Origin: Mesonia aquimarina | GTDB lineage: Bacteria > Bacteroidota > Bacteroidia > Flavobacteriales > Flavobacteriaceae | Length of the DNA stretch: 64,000 nucleotides | Direction of reading: 5' to 3' | Assembly (NCBI RefSeq): GCF_003667275.1 | Contig: NZ_RCNV01000010.1 | Coordinates: forward strand, 1 to 64,000 | In this document: piece after piece, positions 8,347 through 15,806 of the stretch | Layout: the number at the start of each line of letters is the position of its first letter | Numbering within the stretch: the first letter of the stretch is position 1 | Made by a program: the position numbers and the translations under genes | The notes under the pieces: model-generated | What the model saw: only the letters and a program-made list of their open reading frames with translations | Told to the model about the DNA's origin: nothing | Databases searched by the model: none

Positions 8347-10041
8347 ATGCAATTATCTGAACAAGAACTTGTACGAAGAGAAAAATTAGCTTCGCTTAGA
8401 AAATTAGACATCAATCCGTATCCTGCAGATCTGTTTCCCTTAGATCATACTTCTGCTAAGATTAAACAGGAATTCGAAGAAGGAAAAAAGGTTATTATCG
8501 CCGGTAGATTAATGTCTAGAAGAATTCAAGGAAAAGCTTCTTTTGCCGAATTACAAGATTCTGAAGGACGCATTCAAGTTTATTTTAATCGTGACGAAAT
8601 TTGCCCGGGAGAAGATAAAACCCAATACAATGATGTCTATAAAAAATTATTAGACATTGGTGATTTTATTGGGATTGAAGGAGAGTTATTCAACACCAAA
8701 GTAGGCGAAAAAACTGTAATGGTAAAAAAGTTTACTTTATTGAGCAAATCCTTAAAACCGCTTCCGTTACCTAAAATTGATAAAGAAGGAAAAGAGTTCG
8801 ATAAATTTAATGACCCTGAAATGCGTTACCGTCAGCGTTACGCAGATTTAGCGGTCAACCCTAAAGTGAAAGAGGTTTTTATAAAGCGTACCAAGTTATA
8901 TGGCGCCATGCGAAATTTCTTCAACGAAAAAGGATATTTTGAAGTTGAAACACCAATCTTACAGTCTATTCCTGGAGGTGCTGCAGCAAGACCTTTTATT
9001 ACACATCACAATGCTTTAGATATTCCGTTGTATTTACGCATCGCAAACGAGTTATATTTAAAACGCTTAATTGTTGGTGGATTTGATGGCGTTTATGAGT
9101 TTGCAAAAAACTTCAGAAATGAAGGAATGGATAGAACGCATAATCCGGAATTTACCGTAATGGAAATTTATGTAGCTTATAAAGACTACAATTGGATGAT
9201 GGATTTTACCGAAAAACTTTTAGAACATTGTGCGATGCAAGTAAACGGTACAACTGAAACCACATTTGGCGAGCACAAAGTAGATTTTAAAGCACCGTAC
9301 AAACGTGTCACAATGACCGATGCCATTAAAGAATTTACCGGTTTTGATATTACCGGAAAATCTGAAGAGGAGCTTCGAGAAGCTGCTTTGGGAATGGATT
9401 TGGAAGTTGACGAAACCATGGGAAAAGGAAAATTAATCGATGAAATTTTCGGTGAAAAATGTGAAGGAAACTACATTCAGCCCACATTTATTACTGATTA
9501 TCCAAAAGAAATGAGTCCGCTTTGTAAAGAACACCGAGACAATCCGGAGTTAACAGAGCGTTTTGAATTAATGGTTTGCGGAAAAGAGATTGCCAATGCT
9601 TATTCTGAATTAAACGATCCGATCGATCAGCGTGAGCGTTTTGAAGAGCAATTAAAATTATCTAAAAAAGGTGATGATGAAGCAACCGAATTTATTGATC
9701 AAGATTTCTTGCGTGCTTTAGAATACGGAATGCCTCCAACGTCTGGTTTAGGAATAGGAATGGATCGTTTAATCATGTTTTTAACCAATAATCCATCCAT
9801 TCAAGAAGTGTTGTTTTTCCCACAAATGAAACCGGAACGTAAAAAGATAGATTTAACGGAAGAAGAAAAAACAGTCTTAGACATTTTAAAGAAAGAATCT
9901 CCACAAAAATTGGAAACCATAAAAGGGAACTCCGGACTTAGCAATAAAAAGTGGGACAAAGCCATTAAAGGACTACGTAAACATAATCTCGCGACTGTAA
10001 ACAAAACCGACGATGGTTTATTTGTGGAGTTGGATGAATAA
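8347..10041 (+). CDS. lysS: Lysyl-tRNA synthetase, class II
   Basis: It charges tRNA-Lys with lysine using ATP, in the cytoplasm. Of 564 residues, about 55-145 form the OB-fold anticodon-binding domain (AGRLMSRRIQGKASFAELQD). The class II catalytic core shows motif 2 (FRNEGMDRTHNPEFTVME) and motif 3 (GLGIGMDRLIMFL). After the usual end near FPQMKPE there is an extra tail of about 67 residues (KIDLTEEEKTVLDILKKES onward) that looks like a small winged-helix-like domain. Such tails are common in Bacteroidetes enzymes. It is followed by a strong terminator. Confidence 0.97.
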   Translation: MQLSEQELVRREKLASLRKLDINPYPADLFPLDHTSAKIKQEFEEGKKVIIAGRLMSRRIQGKASFAELQDSEGRIQVYFNRDEICPGEDKTQYNDVYKKLLDIGDFIGIEGELFNTKVGEKTVMVKKFTLLSKSLKPLPLPKIDKEGKEFDKFNDPEMRYRQRYADLAVNPKVKEVFIKRTKLYGAMRNFFNEKGYFEVETPILQSIPGGAAARPFITHHNALDIPLYLRIANELYLKRLIVGGFDGVYEFAKNFRNEGMDRTHNPEFTVMEIYVAYKDYNWMMDFTEKLLEHCAMQVNGTTETTFGEHKVDFKAPYKRVTMTDAIKEFTGFDITGKSEEELREAALGMDLEVDETMGKGKLIDEIFGEKCEGNYIQPTFITDYPKEMSPLCKEHRDNPELTERFELMVCGKEIANAYSELNDPIDQRERFEEQLKLSKKGDDEATEFIDQDFLRALEYGMPPTSGLGIGMDRLIMFLTNNPSIQEVLFFPQMKPERKKIDLTEEEKTVLDILKKESPQKLETIKGNSGLSNKKWDKAIKGLRKHNLATVNKTDDGLFVELDE

Positions 10042-10092
10042 TGGTATTTAGCTATGAGTAGTTAGTAGTGAGAAGTTTCTCAATACGATAGT

Positions 10093-10139
10093 AAAAAAGG
10101 AACCCTTCTTAGTGGAGTGGTTCCTTTTTTATTTTTTAC
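10093..10139 (+). terminator. Rho-independent terminator of lysS
   Basis: Perfect 12-bp stem AAAAAAGGAACC (10093-10104) with GGTTCCTTTTTT (10119-10130), 14-base loop, then a T-rich tract. It is located 52 bases after the lysS stop. Confidence 0.85.
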
Positions 10140-10178
10140 TTTTAAATTCCAAAATAGTTTTCTTTCAAAATATAATGC

Positions 10179-10886
10179 ATGAAATATGTTAGACCTCTTA
10201 TTTTAATTTTCATTACTTGTACTTTATTTTCTTGTAATAAGCTTTTGGTTGAATTATTTACTTCAAAAAAAGTAAAGACAGAAGTTTTTTATAACCAAGA
10301 AAAAGAAAAAACGCTAGTACTTTTCCCGATGGTTCATATTAACCACCCTGAATTTTATGCTGATGTAAAAACCAAATTAGAAAAACTCCGAAAAAAAGGG
10401 TATACTGTTTTTTATGAAAGTGTAGCCTTACAAGATTCTACATCTTTTTCTCCCAAGGAAATGGACACGTTGACACGAAAAACACGGAAAATCACAGGAA
10501 TTTATATGAGTGACTATAAAGATCAGCAAAACAAATCTATTCCAAAAGCAATTAGAAATAACAATTATATCTCACAAAGTAAAGAAAATTTAGGTATAAC
10601 CCCCCAAGACATGCTCGTAGACATTCCTATGAATGAATTAATTGAGATTTATGAAAAAAAATACGGCGCTATAAAATTAACCCAATGTGATTGGAAAACT
10701 GACTATTTAGAAGAATATGATTGCGAAACCGTTCCAAAAGTCCGCACAGATGAAATTATTGTTTACACTAGAAACGATACCATTGAAAAGCGAGTTTATG
10801 AGTCTAAACTAAAAAAAATAGCTTTGGTATACGGGAAAAAACATTTTCAATTTATAAAAGGGGGGGGTTATGCACCATGGCTATAA
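10179..10886 (+). CDS. TraB-like lipoprotein, C-terminus frameshifted at a G8 tract
   Basis: 235 residues with a lipobox (MKYVRPLILIFITCTLFSC). The segment LVLFPMVHINHPEFYADV resembles the first motif of TraB/PrgY/GumN proteins, and IALVYGKKHFQFIKGG resembles their C-terminal GxxH motif. At 10860-10867 eight G residues end the open frame shortly afterwards (GGGYAPWL). With seven G the frame continues as GGVMHHGYKEVDTLDLFND and stops at 10920. That continuation fits the family ending better. So the read frame is either shifted by a natural slip-prone tract, truly mutated, or a sequencing error. Function is unknown. It lies upstream of the gene at 10958 on the same strand. Confidence 0.65.
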   Translation: MKYVRPLILIFITCTLFSCNKLLVELFTSKKVKTEVFYNQEKEKTLVLFPMVHINHPEFYADVKTKLEKLRKKGYTVFYESVALQDSTSFSPKEMDTLTRKTRKITGIYMSDYKDQQNKSIPKAIRNNNYISQSKENLGITPQDMLVDIPMNELIEIYEKKYGAIKLTQCDWKTDYLEEYDCETVPKVRTDEIIVYTRNDTIEKRVYESKLKKIALVYGKKHFQFIKGGGYAPWL

Positions 10887-10957
10887 AGAAGTTGATACCT
10901 TAGATTTATTTAATGACTAAAAAAATATATAAATTCAAAGGAAATAAAAATAAGTTT

Positions 10958-11536
10958 ATGTATAAGTTCACTTGGTTGCTATTTCTTATCTCCCTATCAG
11001 CTTTAGGTCAAAACGATTCAACAGATTTCAGACTTCAAGGAAAAGCGGTTATCAATCCGGGAGAAATAGAAGTTGCTATTGGCAAAAAACACAATAGAAT
11101 TAAGACGTCAAAATACGGATATATTTACCTAACTCACAATGACGTACCTAGACTAGAAGTGGAAAAAATTGCTAGAAGAACCTATACCGTAACACATAAA
11201 CAAATTCCTAACAAAAAAATTTTAATCAGTAAAATTTTTATTAAAAACAATAAAATTCATTTTACATCTTCTATAGACAATAAAGAATCACCTTTAGCCC
11301 CTTTAGAGTTAAGAGGACAAATTTCTTTTTCTGATAAAGAAAACTATAAGAACGATTATGTGGAGATGATATATAAATATGTTTTACCTGTTATTCATGA
11401 TTACTTAACTAAATCAACAGAAGACCATCCCAACAGTTGTATTAATCAAGCCATGGAAGCTTGTTTAAAAAAAGTCACTAATAAAACTATTGATGTAAGT
11501 CTTTTTCTAATGGGTTGTTCTTATGCTTGTGATTGA
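10958..11536 (+). CDS. Secreted hypothetical protein with C-terminal Cys pairs
   Basis: About 192 residues from the ATG at 10958, which directly starts a signal peptide (MYKFTWLLFLISLSALG, then Q). An ATG at 10913 is in frame but would bury the signal behind 15 charged residues. The C-terminus holds four cysteines (NSCINQAMEAC and GCSYACD), likely disulfides. I do not recognise the family. A degenerate copy of the last 45 codons lies at 12913-13049, beyond the neighbouring barrel gene. It probably shares a transcript with the gene before it. Confidence 0.65.
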   Translation: MYKFTWLLFLISLSALGQNDSTDFRLQGKAVINPGEIEVAIGKKHNRIKTSKYGYIYLTHNDVPRLEVEKIARRTYTVTHKQIPNKKILISKIFIKNNKIHFTSSIDNKESPLAPLELRGQISFSDKENYKNDYVEMIYKYVLPVIHDYLTKSTEDHPNSCINQAMEACLKKVTNKTIDVSLFLMGCSYACD

Positions 11537-11598
11537 ATTTCAACTCAACACAGACACTTATACCACAATCTATGTAAATAAGGTTTAACTATTAGATA

Positions 11599-12690
11599 CT
11601 ATTTTATGCCTTTTTTATTTATTCCGAAGCGATATTGTAAACCTGTTAGCAGAAAACGCTGATTATCAGAAAGGCTGTATTCTCCTCTTACCATCCAATT
11701 TTTATTTATTTGTAAGTTCAACCCTATCTGAAAAGTAACCGTCTGCACAAGTTCTTTTTGTATTGTATAATCTACTTCTGTAGAAAAAACTCCACTCTCA
11801 TTTACAGTATTCTCAATTGTTTTCAAGGCTTGGTTTTGTGCTTGCAATTTAATTTTTTCGGTTACGCTGGTACTAGGATCATTAATAATTTCTTCATTAT
11901 TTGCTATTTTTGCATCTACTGTTTCATTAAAGGTTGCATCCAAATCTGGAAACACTTCATCTAAACCTATATCTCCAGTATTTCCTTCAGCTCCAATAAA
12001 ATCTCTATACATCACCCCTAAATAAGGCGCAACAAAAAAATCTTTGTTGGTGTTAGACAATTTAATACGATATCCGGCTCTAGCAGATAAGGTTCCGTAG
12101 CCAACTTGCTTTTTTAATAATTCGGTATCTGTACGAGAATAATTAAAATCTGTACTTAAAAAATAATTATTCCACCCAAATATTAAAGTGGTACCAAAAC
12201 CATAGGTTAAGGCATTAAAACCAACATTAGAAGAAAATTCTGGGAGTTGCAAAATAACTTCGCCTGTTGCATCTTTCCATGTGGGTTGCAGCGACACTTG
12301 TGTCCCACCTGTTACAGATGAAAATAAGCCATAGACATTCATAAAAGGTAAAACCCAAGCATCGGCTCTTAAGTTTATACCATTGGTTGTTGCACTTACT
12401 TGCTGAAAATTTAAGGTTTCTAGATTAACAATATTTGACAAATCACGATCACCTAAAGACAATCCAAATTCGGTAATCTCTAAATCCATATAAGAATTAA
12501 CGTAATTAAGATTAACTCCGAAAGGTAATTGCAATTGATCTGCCATACCTCTATCTTGTACTTTTTGCCCCCAAATTGGTAAAACATAAGGAAATACGGT
12601 GGAGTCTTTTTCAACAGTATTAAGCTCTTGAGCATAGGTTTGATAAGGCAAACTTAGTATTATGATGAACAATGTGGTTAATAATTTCAT
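11599..12690 (-). CDS. Predicted outer-membrane beta-barrel protein
   Basis: About 363 residues from the ATG at 12690, which starts a signal peptide (MKLLTTLFIIILSLPYQTYAQ); a longer frame to 12741 has no such signal. The body is rich in amphipathic strands (YGLFSSVTGGTQVSLQP, YFLSTDFNYSRTD, VTFQIGLNLQINKNWMVRGEYS) and ends in LLTGLQYRFGINKK. A charged helical insert lies at about residues 255-315. This resembles transporter-like barrel proteins of Bacteroidetes, but no substrate can be inferred. Confidence 0.7.
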   Translation of the reverse strand: MKLLTTLFIIILSLPYQTYAQELNTVEKDSTVFPYVLPIWGQKVQDRGMADQLQLPFGVNLNYVNSYMDLEITEFGLSLGDRDLSNIVNLETLNFQQVSATTNGINLRADAWVLPFMNVYGLFSSVTGGTQVSLQPTWKDATGEVILQLPEFSSNVGFNALTYGFGTTLIFGWNNYFLSTDFNYSRTDTELLKKQVGYGTLSARAGYRIKLSNTNKDFFVAPYLGVMYRDFIGAEGNTGDIGLDEVFPDLDATFNETVDAKIANNEEIINDPSTSVTEKIKLQAQNQALKTIENTVNESGVFSTEVDYTIQKELVQTVTFQIGLNLQINKNWMVRGEYSLSDNQRFLLTGLQYRFGINKKGIK

Positions 12691-12912
12691 AATAGTTAGT
12701 GTAGTTTCATTGGAAAGATAATAATTTATCCATAAATACACCTTATATTTTTATTGTCATTCTAAACACCATTTCATAATTTATGATGACGTTGTTAGCT
12801 TTACTCGCACAGAAAATTTAAAACCATTTGTTAGAAAACAAATAGCTTAAAAGTTGGTCAAAACTATCTGCCCAAGCAATATACACTTTATAGTAATTAC
12901 CAAATTATAACT

Positions 12913-13049
12913 CATGATTAACTAAAGCAACAGAAGACCATCTTAACAGTTGTATTAATCAAGCCATGGAAACTTGTTCTAAAATAGTTACTAATAAAGC
13001 TATTGATGTAAGTCTTTTTTTAATGGGTGGTTCTTATGCTTGTGATTGA
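12913..13049 (+). pseudogene. Degenerate copy of the C-terminus of the 10958 gene
   Basis: This stretch closely matches 11397-11536 over about 140 bases, including the stop. Relative to the parent it has a 4-base deletion near its start that shifts the frame, and a Cys-to-Gly change (MGGSYACD instead of MGCSYACD). No start or signal peptide precedes it. It is the remnant of a partial tandem duplication now separated by the barrel gene. The rest of 12691-13110 holds no gene. Confidence 0.75.
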
Positions 13050-13110
13050 GTTTTAAATCAAAAAACATTATAACATACTAGCTTTAAAATTATTTTTCTA
13101 ACTTAGGGAG

Positions 13111-13674
13111 ATGGAAAAGCAAAACCTTCCTAAACAACCTTCGCTTTTTACTTCTTACCTAGAAGTAAGCAAATGGCTGTTGACTTCACAGGGACTTTTT
13201 ATTGCAGAAAGTATGCTGTATTGGCAACAATTACAAAAAGCGCAATTGCAGAATTCTAGTCTTCTTATTGCTTTTTGGTGGAGCTGTTTTCTGTTTGCTT
13301 TTGTGCATATTTTTTTAGTGTTTATGGATAGTTGGTCGCGGTTTCAAAACTACAAACGCATTAAAGATCAACTTTACGCTTATGGATTTCAACCAAAAAT
13401 CGCTAATAACTATACATCTTCAAAATGCCAGCGACACGCTTTATCGATTGCTTGTAAAGAACTTGGCTTAGAAAAAGAAGTACAACGTTTTTTTAAATTA
13501 CGTAAAATTAAATGGTATCATTTTATTCCGACTTTTATGGTAAATGATCCCTTCTTTTTAGGTAAAAAACATTTTTGGAACCGAACTTTCCTCGAAAAAT
13601 ATTATGCTCCAAAATTTAATTATAGACTTTTATCAACTAAAAAAGAGGGCGAAATTTTACCCTCTTTAAAATAA
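13111..13674 (+). CDS. Hypothetical membrane-associated protein
   Basis: 187 residues, unknown function. There is one clear hydrophobic segment (LIAFWWSCFLFAFVHIFLVFM, about 56-76), with a weaker one before it around WLLTSQGLFIAESMLYW, so one or two membrane passes. The C-terminal 100 residues are basic and aromatic (QRFFKLRKIKWYHFIPTFMVNDPFF). No family recognised. It is convergent with yiaA, five bases apart. Confidence 0.65.
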   Translation: MEKQNLPKQPSLFTSYLEVSKWLLTSQGLFIAESMLYWQQLQKAQLQNSSLLIAFWWSCFLFAFVHIFLVFMDSWSRFQNYKRIKDQLYAYGFQPKIANNYTSSKCQRHALSIACKELGLEKEVQRFFKLRKIKWYHFIPTFMVNDPFFLGKKHFWNRTFLEKYYAPKFNYRLLSTKKEGEILPSLK

Positions 13675-13679
13675 ACGTG

Positions 13680-14138
13680 TTACCTTTTTTGATTATGTAG
13701 TCGCAAATCTCGTACATTTTTTTGAATACTAATAGACGCATAAAGACTTAAGGTAAAAGCCATTCCGTAAAAGCCTTTTTCACTTAAGGCTAAATCTGCA
13801 TGCCACAAACCAATAATTAAAAGTAAGATAGAAACAAAACTTGTAAACCAACTTAACCCGTGGTAAGCTTCGGTTACCGGAATTCCTTCTTGTTTATCGC
13901 GAACACTTTTTTGCACCGAAATCACAGAAAATAATCCGAAAATTAAAATTGCAAAATAGTATCCCTTTTCATTTAGCCACATATCTGCATTCCATAAACC
14001 AATGCAATAAGCAGCCATACCTACAAAAAGGGCAATCCAAGATGCAGTTACAAATGCCGGAGTGGGTTTGCCGGATTCAAAAGTAGAATTACTTTCTTTT
14101 GATTTTTTTTCTTCCGATAAAAATTCTTGATTTTCCAT
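13680..14138 (-). CDS. yiaA: YiaA-type inner membrane protein
   Basis: 152 residues from the ATG at 14138. Two tandem copies of the YiaA/B two-helix domain are visible: ASWIALFVGMAAYCIGLWNA..EKGYYFAILIFG..SVQKSVRD and LSWFTSFVSILLLIIGLWHA..EKGFYGMAFTLS..SIQKNVRD. Together they give four membrane helices. The family is known but of undetermined role in the inner membrane. The N-terminal 25 residues are polar. Confidence 0.88.
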   Translation of the reverse strand: MENQEFLSEEKKSKESNSTFESGKPTPAFVTASWIALFVGMAAYCIGLWNADMWLNEKGYYFAILIFGLFSVISVQKSVRDKQEGIPVTEAYHGLSWFTSFVSILLLIIGLWHADLALSEKGFYGMAFTLSLYASISIQKNVRDLRLHNQKR

Positions 14139-14290
14139 AATCAACTGTTTTAGTTTTACAAGTCAAAAATGAAAACAAAAGAAATAGTAGAAAATACAGT
14201 TTCAAATAATTTCTTATGACTTAATTAAAAAAGTATTTATAATTTTTACTTATATTTCAATGGTTTAAACAATTATAATCTTACGATATT

Positions 14291-15739
14291 TTGAATGATT
14301 TAATCAACAGTATACATCTACTCACTAAAAAAGAGCAAGAAGAATTCAAGAAAATTCAGCTGAAGAAAAATAAAATTAGTAGCACAAAAAATATTGAACT
14401 TTTTAAACTTTTAGCAACTAAAAAAAACACGGAGGAAGAATTAAATAAGTTTTACACAACCGATAATCGAAATGCCTTTTATGCGTTAAGCAAAAGATTG
14501 CAAGACAATTTAATTGATTTTATTGCTCAAAAAGGTTTTGAAAAAGAAAATTCAATTGAAAATGAAATTCTTAAAGGCTTCCTTGCCGCTAGAATATTTT
14601 TTGAACACAAGATGTATAATTTAGGTTTTAAACTACTTTGGCGAATTGAAAAAAAAGCAATTGCATTTGAACTTTACCCGATTCTCAATGAGATTTATGC
14701 TACCGCTTTACAAAATAGCCACTTTTCTAATTCGATTAATTTTGAAGAAATTTCAACAAGGGCACAAGAAAATTTCAATAAAGTAGAAATGGAATTTCGC
14801 TTAAATTTGGCTTATGCTGAAATTCAACAGCAACTAAGATCATCAACCAATATAGATGATCTTATTAAGACTGCTTTTGCAAAACATCAAATAGAAATTT
14901 CGAAACATTTAAGCTATAAATCTTTAAATAAACTCTTCAAAATTTTTCATGTTCAAGGAAAATATGAAACCAATTATTTTTCAATCTCTCCTTATTTAGA
15001 ATCGCTTTATAAGAAAATTGACCATAAAAAGCACCTCAGTCAAAAACACCTATTTTATCACGTAGAAATTTTGGTAATTATGAGTTATGCTGCTTTTCGA
15101 AAAAGAGATTTCAAGTATTCTAAACAGTATTTACAAAATGTAAAATCCATCCTAAAAGAAAACAACAACAAATTCTACAAACACTTTCAAGAAGATATTA
15201 TTTTACTGGAAGCTTATCAATTAAACTTTACAAATCAAGCACAAAAAGCAATTGCTATTTTAGAGAATTATGAAGACGATTCTTTCTTTAGAGACTTGTT
15301 TTTAATTACCTGTTATATTCAGCAAAATCTAATAAAAGAAGCCTATAAAAAATTTCTTCAACTAAAAAAATCAGATTTATATTACGAGAAAAAATATGGT
15401 TGGATCTGGGTCTTCAAGAAAAATATTATTGAATTAATTTTACTAATTGAACTCGACAAATTAGATGTTTTCTCCTCGCGCATTTTATCCTTTAAGCGAA
15501 AATTTTTTCCACAACTAAAATCAGACAAAAAAAGCAAGCCGATTTTATTTGTAGAAGCCTTACAAGATTTTTATGACGATAAAATTTCAAAGGCAAAAAA
15601 GAAGTGCGAAAAAATTCAGGTAAATAGTGAAAAAGAAGAAGATGTGTTTAACCTTTGCTTTTATGCTTGGCTCCACACCAAAATAGAAAAGCCATCGTCT
15701 TCTCTGTATGAAAATACACTTTCGCTACTAAACACCTAA
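14291..15739 (+). CDS. Hypothetical alpha-helical repeat protein
   Basis: 482 residues, predicted cytoplasmic because no signal or membrane segment is seen. It is almost entirely helical with TPR-like spacing (AFRKRDFKYSKQYLQNVKSI, ILLEAYQLNFTNQAQKAIAIL). The start is TTG: a stop lies five codons upstream (14276-14278) and there is no in-frame ATG for more than 100 codons. It lies 67 bases upstream of the metalloprotease gene on the same strand and may share its transcript. Function unknown. Confidence 0.65.
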   Translation: MNDLINSIHLLTKKEQEEFKKIQLKKNKISSTKNIELFKLLATKKNTEEELNKFYTTDNRNAFYALSKRLQDNLIDFIAQKGFEKENSIENEILKGFLAARIFFEHKMYNLGFKLLWRIEKKAIAFELYPILNEIYATALQNSHFSNSINFEEISTRAQENFNKVEMEFRLNLAYAEIQQQLRSSTNIDDLIKTAFAKHQIEISKHLSYKSLNKLFKIFHVQGKYETNYFSISPYLESLYKKIDHKKHLSQKHLFYHVEILVIMSYAAFRKRDFKYSKQYLQNVKSILKENNNKFYKHFQEDIILLEAYQLNFTNQAQKAIAILENYEDDSFFRDLFLITCYIQQNLIKEAYKKFLQLKKSDLYYEKKYGWIWVFKKNIIELILLIELDKLDVFSSRILSFKRKFFPQLKSDKKSKPILFVEALQDFYDDKISKAKKKCEKIQVNSEKEEDVFNLCFYAWLHTKIEKPSSSLYENTLSLLNT

Positions 15740-15806
15740 CCTAAAAAGAGATTAAACTATTTATAAAAATCATAGTCATACTAATAACCAAATATTAGGT
15801 ATCATT

